In this document: one piece after another, positions 29,047 through 37,538 of the stretch
Position numbering within the stretch: the stretch's first letter is position 1
Layout: each line of letters opens with the position of its first letter
Assembly: GCA_964633285.1 (NCBI GenBank)
Contig: CAZWGA010000028.1
Span: forward strand, 4,387-68,386
Direction of reading: 5' to 3'
Source: 20CM-2-55-15 sp964633285
GTDB taxonomy: Bacteria > Acidobacteriota > Terriglobia > 20CM-2-55-15
Length of the DNA stretch: 64,000 bases
Notes under the pieces: model-generated
The model's database searches: none
What the model saw: only the letters and a program-made list of their open reading frames with translations
Told to the model about the DNA's origin: nothing
Translations under genes and position numbers: made by a program

Positions 29047-30033
29047 ATGCGGATGACGAAATCCACATTATCAACTGCATTGATGTTGATGGCGGCCGGT
29101 TCGCCGGTCCTGCTTGCCGAAACGCATCGCTTCACGCCGACGGTGTTTTACAACACGTGGTCCGCCTCGCATCCACCGGCATTGCGCATCAAACCCGGCG
29201 ATCGCGTGGTGACCAAAACGATTGACGCCGCGGGTGTCGATTGGAACGGCAAAACCGTTGGCGCAGGTCCGAATCCTCAAACCGGCCCGTTCTATATCGA
29301 AGGCGCTGAGCCGGGCGACATGCTTGTGATCACACTCGAGAAGATTGAAACGAATCGGGCGATGGCTTATTCAAGCAGCCTTCTTTCTCCATACGCCACG
29401 ACACCTCAGGCCATCAACACGCGAACCGACCACGAAGCCCGGCGTCTGACCTGGACCATCGACAAAGCAAAAGGTGTTGCGCGGCTGGACCAGACTGAAG
29501 TGCAACCGGGTGGGATCGAGTTGCCGCTTCGGCCCATGCTGGGTTGCATCGGCGTTGCGCCCAGCGGGAAACAGGCCATTGGAACCTCGACGCCCGGAGC
29601 GTGGGGCGGCAACATGGACTATGCGTCGATGATCGCCGGCGCAAAACTCATGCTCCCAGTCAATGAACCCGGCGCGTTTTTGTTTCTCGGTGACGGTCAC
29701 GCCAGACAAGGTGAAGGGGAAGTCGCGGGCACGGGTCTTGAAACGTCGATGGATGTGGAATTCACCGTCGATCTCGTCAAGAAGAAGGCTATCGGCTGGC
29801 CTCGCCTGGAAAACGCGACGCACATCATGGTGCTCGGCAGCGCCCGCCCTCTCCTCGAAGCATTTCAGATCGCCACCGCCGAGTTGCAGCAATGGCTCAT
29901 GGCGGATTACCACATGACCGAACGCGGCGCGCAGACATTCATGGGGCAGGCCGCCGAATACGAAGTGGCCAATGTCGTCGATCCGAGTTTTACGGTTGTC
30001 GCGAGAATCAACAAGAACCTGCTGCGCCGTTAA
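29047..30033 (+). CDS. Acetamidase/formamidase family protein, secreted form
   Basis: 328 residues from the ATG at 29047, preceded by GGGAA; signal-peptide-like start ending near LLAETH. It follows the FmdA_AmdA fold: WSASHPPALRIKPGDRVVTKTIDA near the N-terminus, a central GPFYIEGAEPGDMLVITLE, LGCIGVAPS, GAWGGNMDYASM, LFLGDGHARQGEGEVAGTG (metal and substrate region, with DGHA-x-QGEGE as the family signature). The family releases ammonia from short amides such as formamide or acetamide. Shorter than cytosolic FmdA (about 400) but like the secreted acidobacterial/actinobacterial type. Divergent neighbour: MFS transporter. Confidence 0.88.
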   Translation: MRMTKSTLSTALMLMAAGSPVLLAETHRFTPTVFYNTWSASHPPALRIKPGDRVVTKTIDAAGVDWNGKTVGAGPNPQTGPFYIEGAEPGDMLVITLEKIETNRAMAYSSSLLSPYATTPQAINTRTDHEARRLTWTIDKAKGVARLDQTEVQPGGIELPLRPMLGCIGVAPSGKQAIGTSTPGAWGGNMDYASMIAGAKLMLPVNEPGAFLFLGDGHARQGEGEVAGTGLETSMDVEFTVDLVKKKAIGWPRLENATHIMVLGSARPLLEAFQIATAELQQWLMADYHMTERGAQTFMGQAAEYEVANVVDPSFTVVARINKNLLRR

Positions 30034-30053
30034 TGAAGGGCGCCGACAGGCCG

Positions 30054-30593
30054 TTACCGAAAGAATCTCGACACGGGGCAGGAGCATCCGGGAAGAACAG
30101 GTTCAGCAGTGAGTACGTCTTCGCCGTGCAGGAGTTCAGTATCTGTCAGGGATCGATAAGTGGTGACGGTTTCATGCGCGGGATCCACCAGCAACACCAG
30201 AGGGACGCCGCATTCGAGATACTCGCCGATTTTCCGGCCGATTTGTGAAAGGCTGTCGCCCGGTGAGAGAACCTCGACCGCCAGGTCCGGAACGATTTGG
30301 CCGAAACTCTCCGGTGACTGTCCGCCGGGCAGTTTCTCGTTTCGAACAAACGTTACGTCCGGAGAACGAAGATTTTCGTTCGGCAGTATGATTCCGACGT
30401 CGGCGCTATAGACCTTCCCGATCGGCGACTTTTCCAGAAAAGTCGCGAAAATGTGGGATATTTTTACCGCGATTTCCGAGTGACGCATTCCCGTGGGACT
30501 GACGAGAGTCTCTCCGTCCACAAGTTCATATTTCCGCCCATCAATGGGCATTTTCGTGAGGTCTTCGATCGTCGCCTTGGCTCGGACTTTCAT
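30054..30593 (-). CDS. Uma2 family (DUF820) restriction-like endonuclease fold protein
   Basis: 179 residues. The ATG at 30593 is chosen because TACAAT ends 7 bases before it; an in-frame ATG at 30602 overlaps that hexamer. Motifs of the PD-(D/E)XK fold: SPDVTFVRNEKL (Asp), PDLAVEVLSPGDS (Glu), then a GRKIGEYLECGVPLVLLVDP segment where the catalytic Lys would precede Y. The family is very common in Cyanobacteria, Planctomycetes and Acidobacteria; it has been linked to mobile elements, but the cellular role is unknown. It lies 65 bases downstream of the VWA gene on the same strand. Confidence 0.85.
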   Translation of the reverse strand: MKVRAKATIEDLTKMPIDGRKYELVDGETLVSPTGMRHSEIAVKISHIFATFLEKSPIGKVYSADVGIILPNENLRSPDVTFVRNEKLPGGQSPESFGQIVPDLAVEVLSPGDSLSQIGRKIGEYLECGVPLVLLVDPAHETVTTYRSLTDTELLHGEDVLTAEPVLPGCSCPVSRFFR

Positions 30594-30600
30594 GGATCGC

Positions 30601-30606
30601 ATTGTA
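30601..30606 (-). promoter_or_regulatory. -10 hexamer 7 bases before the Uma2 start
   Basis: TACAAT on the minus strand ends 7 bases before ATG 30593; no ribosome site is present between them. This predicts a leaderless mRNA from inside the gap after the VWA gene. No good -35 was found. Confidence 0.4.
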
Positions 30607-30658
30607 TCGCTTGCGCCTCTCCATGGGCGATAGTCCTGCATGTGAGAAGCCAAGTCGA

Positions 30659-32182
30659 CTACGGTTTCAGCGGGACCCACAGGGAACCGGCGAATCCCGT
30701 AGCGCGATCCAGGACTACAACGCGAACGCGGTCGGGAGGGCGATCGGTCGTAACGGTTTCTTCCAGCGTCAGGCCTCGGGCCAGCGCCGCGCGGAAGCCT
30801 TCTTCCGAAAGATCGATGCTGCTGGTCTTGCCCTGAATATTCTTTTGTTTCGAGGATTCGAGGCGAGTGGCAATGTCGGCGATTCCTATCCAGCGATCGC
30901 CGCGGTGTTCCAACTTGAGATCGGATGCATCGATGTGCAGAACAATTCGAAAAGCGCCGCCGTTCGGCGAAATGCGTTGCGACGATGCTTCCAATCCGAT
31001 CTGAAGCGAATCCAGCGGACTGGAGATCACTTCAGACATGATCAATTTGCGCTCTTTCTCACTGGGCGCCTGGTCTTTCACTGCGAAGTATCCGGTGCGA
31101 TGCCGCACTTCAACATCCTTCCGGGCGACCTTCACGTCGAGATTGTGAAACTTCCCATCAAACGCGTTCTCGGAAGGATAGAAACCCAGCGTGTATCTCG
31201 TAGCCGCGTCCGATATCGCGGTTCGGACCGATCCCGCAAGATCGTTGTTGTAATAGAACGCGCGGCCGCCGGTCTGATCGGCCAGCCGGATCATGACGTC
31301 GGGTGGGGGATCCTGCCGGGAGCCGCGCCGTCCTCGCGGCGGGTCGGGAGCCTGTAGTCCACGAAGATCGATGGGATACACGGCAATGTTCGCCGCGGTG
31401 AACGTGCGCGTTGCATGGTCGAGCTCGGACTCCTTGCCGTTGCGGCTGCTTCCCGGCTGAATCGACAGCGGAATGCCCGCAGCAGACATCCAGATGAGGC
31501 TCTTGCGTCCTGGAAAAGCGTTCAAATGCCGCGCCATTGTCTGAATGGCATCTTCGGTGGGGTCCGTTCGCTGAACCACAGAAAAATCCGCTTCCGCGAC
31601 GGCGACTCGCACATCACGCCGGGTGACGCGTCCGACGGCTTGAGACTGCGCGATTTCCTGAACCGTTCGATTGTCCACTCCGGGCAAATCCCCGACAGGC
31701 ATGTTCTCCACCGCGCGCACCAGTTGATCCGTGTTGCCTGTGAAATCCTGGATGAGCTGCAGGTCATCGCCAAGAACGTACAATGCGGTGAAATCCTCAC
31801 GCCGCGCGGATTTCATATAAGACAGAAGTTGCACCTTGCCCTGGCGTTGATAAATATCGGCAGTATTGAGCCGGTCAAACAGAATCACGGTGGCGCTTGC
31901 CGGCGGCGTTCTCCCGCGCCGGTTGGCCACCACACCTTCTTTTAAGGGAGCCTGCTCCGGCTGTGGCCTGGATCGCTCGCCGGCCGAAACTGAAAACACG
32001 TCGATCCGTTGAGGCACGCCATTATCGAGGAGCGTGAAATCGTCCTTCGCAAGATCCATGACCGGCCCATCCTTGCCGTGAACGACTACATCCACTTCGA
32101 CGAGACGGGTGTTGACTCGAAGAACATCATTCTGGGCCAATAGCGCCACAGTCGCGAGTAACAGAGCCAACCCTTTTTGCAT
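30659..32182 (-). CDS. VWFA-related acidobacterial protein with degenerate metal site
   Basis: 507 residues starting MQKGLALLLATVALLAQ (signal peptide); the upstream frame lacks such a start. Family features: VNTRLVEVDVVVHGKDG, then LAKDDFTLLDNG, a VWA-like core where the metal-site motif DxSxS is replaced by FDRLNT, then TRYTLGFYPSE and RHRTGYFAVKD, followed by a roughly 130-residue C-terminal extension. The loss of the metal motif suggests binding without metal or a purely structural role. Likely secreted. Followed on the same strand by the Uma2 gene. Confidence 0.87.
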   Translation of the reverse strand: MQKGLALLLATVALLAQNDVLRVNTRLVEVDVVVHGKDGPVMDLAKDDFTLLDNGVPQRIDVFSVSAGERSRPQPEQAPLKEGVVANRRGRTPPASATVILFDRLNTADIYQRQGKVQLLSYMKSARREDFTALYVLGDDLQLIQDFTGNTDQLVRAVENMPVGDLPGVDNRTVQEIAQSQAVGRVTRRDVRVAVAEADFSVVQRTDPTEDAIQTMARHLNAFPGRKSLIWMSAAGIPLSIQPGSSRNGKESELDHATRTFTAANIAVYPIDLRGLQAPDPPRGRRGSRQDPPPDVMIRLADQTGGRAFYYNNDLAGSVRTAISDAATRYTLGFYPSENAFDGKFHNLDVKVARKDVEVRHRTGYFAVKDQAPSEKERKLIMSEVISSPLDSLQIGLEASSQRISPNGGAFRIVLHIDASDLKLEHRGDRWIGIADIATRLESSKQKNIQGKTSSIDLSEEGFRAALARGLTLEETVTTDRPPDRVRVVVLDRATGFAGSLWVPLKP

Positions 32183-32485
32183 CGGCACAGCATAAAGCAA
32201 AACTTGATTTAGGGCCCGAATAAACACAATCCGCAAAGAACCACACGAGCATGGACTCGTGAAATTATCGGAGAAAACATAATGATGATGTTAGGCAGTC
32301 ATTCCGTCGCCTGCCACCCCGACACGCGGAAGCTGCGTTGAAACGATCGCACGATAATCAATTATCGCATGATCTCTTGAGTGGAGTTTCGTTCAAGTGA
32401 TACACTTCGCCGCCAAATATCAAAAGATGTTGGCGCGACCGTGTCGGGCTGCAAGTGTGAATAAGAACGGGGGAGGGTAAAAGAG
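32183..32485 (+). other. Intergenic region with candidate promoter of the third TonB receptor
   Basis: 303 bases without a gene. They hold a candidate promoter, TTGAGT (32377-32382) and TACACT (32401-32406) with 18-bp spacing, and a 7-bp dyad CGATAAT-CA-ATTATCG (32352-32367) nine bases upstream of the -35. The predicted leader is about 70 bases and ends in the ribosome site GGAGGG. A TATGCT hexamer 6 bases before the minus-strand start at 32182 may serve the VWA gene. Confidence 0.4.
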
Positions 32486-35400
32486 ATGGATGCTATTTCG
32501 AGCGTAAGATCGGTTAAGCGCGCAGGCTTGGCTGTGCTTGGCACGGTGCTTCTTGTAGGTGTGATGGTTCCCCAGGCGTATGCGCAGTTGACGACAGGGA
32601 CTGTTTCAGGGAGTGTGCGGGACGCGCAAGAGGGAGTCGTGCCCGGTGTTACCGTCAGCCTCTTCAGTGAATCGCGTGGCACACGGCTTCCTAATGCGAT
32701 CTCTTCGGAAAGCGGCGATTTCGTAATTCCCAACGTGCCGGCGGACACCTACACACTCGAAGTGGTTCAACCCGGTTTCAAGCCACTTCGGCGAACCGGC
32801 ATCACCGTCAGTCCAGGCGACCGTGTGGGCCTTGGCCCGCTTGTGATCGAAGTGGGCGCACTGACCGAAGACGTTAAAGTTACAGCCGAAGCCACCTTGT
32901 TACAGACACAGAGCGCGGAACGGTCATTCACGATTACGCCGACTGCCGTGCAGAACTTGCCGATCTCGAACCGGAGTTTCACATCGTTGGCGTCGCTGAC
33001 GCCAGGAGTCGCCGGCATCAACCGGATTGGAGACCGTGCTTCATCAGGCGGTGGCGACACGAACGTCATGATGGACGGCGTATCCACGATGGACACCGGC
33101 AACAACGGAGTCATGGTTGTGGTGAACACGGAGTCGGTCGAAGAAGTCAAAGTACTCGTGTCGAACTACCAGGCCGAGTACGGACGTTCGAGCGGTCTGC
33201 AGATCACCTCGGTCACCAAGAGCGGCACGAACCAGATTCACGGCTCGGCTTTCATGATCATGCGCAAGTCGAGGTGGAACGAAATCAACAAAGCCACCTT
33301 TTTGAACGGCGACACACGGAGCGTGACCGACGAAAAGGATCTGGGCTACTCGATTGGCGGACCCATCGGACGGCCGGGAGGCAACAACAAACTATTCTTC
33401 TTTTACAGCCATGAATTCGATCCCCGGTCGACCGGTGGCGGTACGGTGCGTTTTCGCTTTCCGACGGCGCTGGAGCGCGCAGGAGATTTTTCTCAATCCA
33501 CCGACAATAACGGCACTCCGTATCCTTATATTAAGGATCCGCTTCTTAACGGCACATGTGCGGCTTCCAATCAGTCCGCTTGTTTGAGGGACGGAGGCGT
33601 CGTCGGAAGAATCCCCAAGGACCGGCAATACGCCTCCGGTCTCAAGATTCTGGATTTGTATCCCATGCCGAACGTCAGTGTTTCGGGTGTCTCCTACAAT
33701 TACGAAGGTATACGGAAACAGCAGTCCCTCATGTCGCAGCAGCCCATTGTTAAGTTCGACTATCAGCCTTCCGCAAAGTTGAGGGGTTCGTTCAAGGCCG
33801 CCTTGTGGGGTCAGCCGAGCGATATCATTTACAGTTCCATTCCCGGTTTCAATGATTCCAGGCAGTACAAGGCCTGGTTCGGATTATTTGCCGCCACCAT
33901 GAACTACAGCGTCAATCCGACAACTTTTATGGAAGGGACTATCGGCCGTTCACGGAACGATCTTGCCGGTTGCGTACAAGCGCAGAGCAACGCCGGGCCA
34001 ACGTTCTGCGAAAGTGGCCTTCCTATGAACGATAAGGCGAATCCGGCCAAGGCCGGTCTCGGCGCTCTGCCGTTCGTCTTTCCGGATGCCGGCATGATCG
34101 ACAAGAGCTATTACGCCTACGAGGCTTTGCAAGCGGTCAAGCCACCCGTTTGGGACGGTACGCGCCTCAGCATGGTGCCGAGTTTCACCTGGGGCAGCCG
34201 GATCGGATCCGCGCCACCGAACTTTCCATTTCCCGGCTGGCTGAATGTCAACCAGACCACCGATGTTTCCGTCAGCCTGACAAAAATCGCCGGCCGCCAC
34301 ACCTTGAAGACGGGCTTTTACAACACACACAGTTTCAAAGCGCAGCAACGCCAGGGTTGGGCAGGTACGATCGGTTTCGGAAACGACACGAACAATCCGC
34401 TGGATTCGAGCTTCGGCTTTGCCAACGCGGCGCTGGGCGTGTTTTCCTCGTACAATCAGTTGTCGCGCTATGTCGAAGGCAGCTACGTGTACAACAACAC
34501 CGAGAGTTACCTGCAGGACAACTGGAAACTGAATTCCAGACTCACACTGGACTACGGTTTGCGCTTCGTCCACCAACAGCCGCAATACGATAAGTTAGGG
34601 CAGGGTGTGAACTTTCTACCCGATAAATGGAGTCTGTCGGCTGCGCCGGTCCTCTATGCGGCGGGTTGTGCCGCCCAGCCATGTACCGGTGCGAATCGCC
34701 AGGCGATGGATCCGCGCACAGGCCAACTCCTGGGGCCCAATACCTCGGTAGCGATTGGCACGCTGGTGTCAGGTTCGGGAAATACGACTAACGGGCTGTT
34801 CATATCCGGCAAGGGCATACCTCAAACTACCTACAACTGGCCAACACTCAAGATGTCGCCCCGTTTCGGCGCGGCCTATGATGTCACTGGAAAGCATCGG
34901 CTGGTGCTGCGCGGTGGCGGCGGTCTCTTTTTCGATCGGCCTGCCGGCAACTCCATTTACTCGCAGGTCCAGAACCCCCCGACACTTCGCAATCTGACGC
35001 TGCGTTATTCTCAATTGCAGACCATGGGGGGGCTCACCACCGAAGCATCTCCCACGCTGAATGTTTATCAACTGGAGAGTGGCCTTCCCAGCACCTGGAA
35101 CTGGAATGGCGGCGTGCAGGTTACTTTGCCCCTGGCTGCGGTGCTGGATGTGTCCTACACCGGCCAGCATTCTCACAACCTCGTTGAAGACGTCAATATC
35201 AACGCCATCGATTTCGGCGCAGCTTTCCTGCCGGCGAACCAGGACCCAACGGTGTCGAGCACGGTTGCGGGAGGTGCAGCGGTAAGCGCGGATCTGATGC
35301 GCGCATACCGCGGCTTTGGCAGCATTACTCAGGAGCAGCCGCGCGGCTGGTACACCGCGCACACTCTGCAACTTTCGATCACTCGCCGCTTTACTCGAAG

Positions 35401-36181
35401 TCTGGCGTTTGGGTTCAACGACACTATAGTGCTGCAGCAGAAGGGCAGCACGGCGGCCCGGCTGCAACACAATCTCGACGGCAGCTTCTTCGAGCGTCCC
35501 GATCAGGCCCAGGCCGACGCGCTGCTCGGCAACTACGTTCCGACGCGGCACACCTTGAAGGGCAATTTCGTGGTGGATGTGCCGGGCTTCAAGGGCAGTA
35601 CGACCGCAGCTCAACGCGCTTTGAAGCTGGTGACCAACGACTGGCGGCTCTCCGGAATCTGGAGCGCTAATAGTCCCAGCGCTTACACGATTCTCAATTC
35701 CTACCAGAGCGGGGCCGGCAATCAGAACATCACCGGGTCGCCGAACTACGGCAGCCGCGTCCGGGTTCTTTCCAATCCGGGCTCGGGATGCAGCAGCGAT
35801 GCGTACCGGCAGTTCAACACCGCTGCGTTTGCGCCGCCTTTGGTAGGCAGCGTCGGGCTCGAGTCCGGCAACGACTACCTGCGTGGCTGTTTCTTCCAAC
35901 AGTTAGATCTGGCGTTGGATCGTGATATCCGCCTGGGTGAAAAGCGGCGGCTTCAATTCCGGCTCGACGTTTTCAATGCGCCGAACAGGGCTGGTATTAC
36001 TCTGCGGAACACCATCATGAATGTGGTGAGCCCGACCGATTCGACCATTACCAATCTCCCGTTCGACTCCAGTGGAAATCTGATTTCGTCGCGATCGCAA
36101 CCGAAGAACGCAGGCTTTGGCGTAGCTAATGCCTATCAATCGGCACGGTCTCTCCAGGCGTGGATTCGATTCGTTTTCTAA
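32486..36181 (+). CDS. TonB-dependent receptor, Oar-like, with carboxypeptidase-regulatory domain
   Basis: 1,231 residues; strong ribosome site GGGGGAGGG upstream. Signal peptide with cleavage after AYAQ (about residue 33). CarboxypepD_reg domain about 36-120 (GSVRDAQEGVVPGVTVSLF). Plug about 130-260 with NVMMDGVSTMDTGNNG, VEEVKVLVSNYQAEYGRSSG and the family motif GTNQIHGSAF. The barrel ends in LQAWIRFVF with a terminal Phe. The sequence is clearly different from the other three receptors in the window, so it probably binds another substrate. Monocistronic; no SusD or enzyme partner nearby. Confidence 0.93.
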   Translation: MDAISSVRSVKRAGLAVLGTVLLVGVMVPQAYAQLTTGTVSGSVRDAQEGVVPGVTVSLFSESRGTRLPNAISSESGDFVIPNVPADTYTLEVVQPGFKPLRRTGITVSPGDRVGLGPLVIEVGALTEDVKVTAEATLLQTQSAERSFTITPTAVQNLPISNRSFTSLASLTPGVAGINRIGDRASSGGGDTNVMMDGVSTMDTGNNGVMVVVNTESVEEVKVLVSNYQAEYGRSSGLQITSVTKSGTNQIHGSAFMIMRKSRWNEINKATFLNGDTRSVTDEKDLGYSIGGPIGRPGGNNKLFFFYSHEFDPRSTGGGTVRFRFPTALERAGDFSQSTDNNGTPYPYIKDPLLNGTCAASNQSACLRDGGVVGRIPKDRQYASGLKILDLYPMPNVSVSGVSYNYEGIRKQQSLMSQQPIVKFDYQPSAKLRGSFKAALWGQPSDIIYSSIPGFNDSRQYKAWFGLFAATMNYSVNPTTFMEGTIGRSRNDLAGCVQAQSNAGPTFCESGLPMNDKANPAKAGLGALPFVFPDAGMIDKSYYAYEALQAVKPPVWDGTRLSMVPSFTWGSRIGSAPPNFPFPGWLNVNQTTDVSVSLTKIAGRHTLKTGFYNTHSFKAQQRQGWAGTIGFGNDTNNPLDSSFGFANAALGVFSSYNQLSRYVEGSYVYNNTESYLQDNWKLNSRLTLDYGLRFVHQQPQYDKLGQGVNFLPDKWSLSAAPVLYAAGCAAQPCTGANRQAMDPRTGQLLGPNTSVAIGTLVSGSGNTTNGLFISGKGIPQTTYNWPTLKMSPRFGAAYDVTGKHRLVLRGGGGLFFDRPAGNSIYSQVQNPPTLRNLTLRYSQLQTMGGLTTEASPTLNVYQLESGLPSTWNWNGGVQVTLPLAAVLDVSYTGQHSHNLVEDVNINAIDFGAAFLPANQDPTVSSTVAGGAAVSADLMRAYRGFGSITQEQPRGWYTAHTLQLSITRRFTRSLAFGFNDTIVLQQKGSTAARLQHNLDGSFFERPDQAQADALLGNYVPTRHTLKGNFVVDVPGFKGSTTAAQRALKLVTNDWRLSGIWSANSPSAYTILNSYQSGAGNQNITGSPNYGSRVRVLSNPGSGCSSDAYRQFNTAAFAPPLVGSVGLESGNDYLRGCFFQQLDLALDRDIRLGEKRRLQFRLDVFNAPNRAGITLRNTIMNVVSPTDSTITNLPFDSSGNLISSRSQPKNAGFGVANAYQSARSLQAWIRFVF

Positions 36182-36338
36182 AGATGGTTAAATTCGTTTA
36201 TCTAAACACCGGTGGGACGAATGCAGCGCCTTCAGTGTTCTGCTTCACTCGCTGCTTGCCAGGTTCTACGCAAAACTCGCTAAGACTTGATTGATAAATC
36301 GTTCGCCGGACAGGCCCCAGCGAAGCCAACAGCAGCAG

Positions 36339-37493
36339 TTACACGATTTCCGCCACCAACTTTGCCAGAGGCAGGATGTCCACCCCATTAGCCAGGCGTC
36401 GCGGAGAGCCTCCAGGAACGACAATGATCATTCGGGTGCGGCGGGGCAAGTAGGTTTTTGCAGCTACCAGACTGTCCGAATCACGAACCTGAATGTTCGC
36501 AGCTGTCTTGGCTTCAATCGCCCAGGTGGCGTCTCCTTTGGATACGATGTAATCCACTACAAGGCCCCCTCGAGTGCGAAATGTATGAATGTCGAGCTTG
36601 ACGTCCCGCGCCATCGCTGCGGCGCGGAGTTGGCTGACGACGAGGTGTTCGAAGAGGCTGCCAATCCGGTCCGGCGAGGCGGAGAAATTTCCCAGCAAGC
36701 TATTCAGGACCCCCGGATCGAAGAAATAGATCTTCGGATGTTTCACCAGATCCGCCCTGGGCGCGTTTGGAAACGGCGTCAGACGATGGACCAGCAGTGT
36801 GTCTTCCAGCATTTCGAAGTACCGGAGTGTGCTCGTTCTTGATACGCGAGCGCGCTGGGAGAGTTTGGAGAGGTCCAGGATCCGTCCGGATGATGCGGCC
36901 GCTACCGTCAGAAAACGCGAAAAGCCTTCGATATTACGCGACAGCGCTTCGGCCTGGACCTCCTCCTTTAGATACACTCCAGCATAGGATTCGAGCTGCT
37001 TTTCGGCCGTTGCCCGATCCGGTTCGAGATAGGGCTCCGGAAGAGTGCCCAATTCGAGGGCACGCCGGACATTGAAGTCGCTCCCGAGTTCCGCCGTTGT
37101 CAGCGGACCCATCTCGTAAAGCAGAATACGGCCGGGGAGAAGATTGGCCTGCCCGCGCCGCAGCTTTCGGGCACTCGATCCGGTAAGAAAGAATTTCAAG
37201 GGGACGCCCGACCGCTTGGCGTCATCGATCAAAGCCTGAATCGTGTTCAATAAAGTCGGGAGGCGCTGAACCTCATCCACAAATACGGTCACCGGGCGGA
37301 CGGCCGAGATTCGCTCTTCGATAGCACTGGGGTTGGCGGAGAATGCCAGAAACTCGGATTCTCGCGCCAGATTAACGGTTAATTCCGGATTCAGGCTGTG
37401 GACCAGAGTGGATTTTCCGGTCTGACGCGGACCGAGGAGCAACACGCTCTTGCGGGCGTTTTTCAGGCGCGTAGCAATCGACCGCGCTATCAT
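36339..37493 (-). CDS. AAA ATPase with DUF4143 domain
   Basis: 384 residues. Walker A GPRQTGKST near residues 21-29, Walker B VTVFVDEVQRL, sensor FLTGSSARKLRRGQANLLPGR, all typical of the AAA_14 subgroup. The C-terminal part is DUF4143: a winged-helix-like segment (LSKLSQRARVSRTSTLRYFEML), then DPGVLNSLLG and a nuclease-like core (FRTRGGLVVDYIVSKGDATWAIEAKTA) that resembles the restriction-endonuclease-like fold (D-x(n)-E-x-K). The family is widespread and uncharacterised, often thought to relate to defence or mobile DNA. Start supported by an extended -10 six bases upstream. Confidence 0.9.
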   Translation of the reverse strand: MIARSIATRLKNARKSVLLLGPRQTGKSTLVHSLNPELTVNLARESEFLAFSANPSAIEERISAVRPVTVFVDEVQRLPTLLNTIQALIDDAKRSGVPLKFFLTGSSARKLRRGQANLLPGRILLYEMGPLTTAELGSDFNVRRALELGTLPEPYLEPDRATAEKQLESYAGVYLKEEVQAEALSRNIEGFSRFLTVAAASSGRILDLSKLSQRARVSRTSTLRYFEMLEDTLLVHRLTPFPNAPRADLVKHPKIYFFDPGVLNSLLGNFSASPDRIGSLFEHLVVSQLRAAAMARDVKLDIHTFRTRGGLVVDYIVSKGDATWAIEAKTAANIQVRDSDSLVAAKTYLPRRTRMIIVVPGGSPRRLANGVDILPLAKLVAEIV

Positions 37494-37499
37494 GTGGTC

Positions 37500-37508
37500 A
37501 TTATTACA
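37500..37508 (-). promoter_or_regulatory. Extended -10 promoter 6 bases before the AAA/DUF4143 start
   Basis: TGtAATAAT on the minus strand (hexamer 37505-37500) ends 6 bases before ATG 37493; no ribosome site is present. Predicts a leaderless mRNA. Confidence 0.45.
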
Positions 37509-37538
37509 TATAAAACGACCACAGTGTGGAGCTGGAAT

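Noticed and set aside
34769..35899. Minus-strand frame of about 376 codons inside the third TonB receptor
   Set aside because: Rich in Arg/Ala/Val as expected from the complement of a coding strand; no start site or motif, and the receptor frame is intact.
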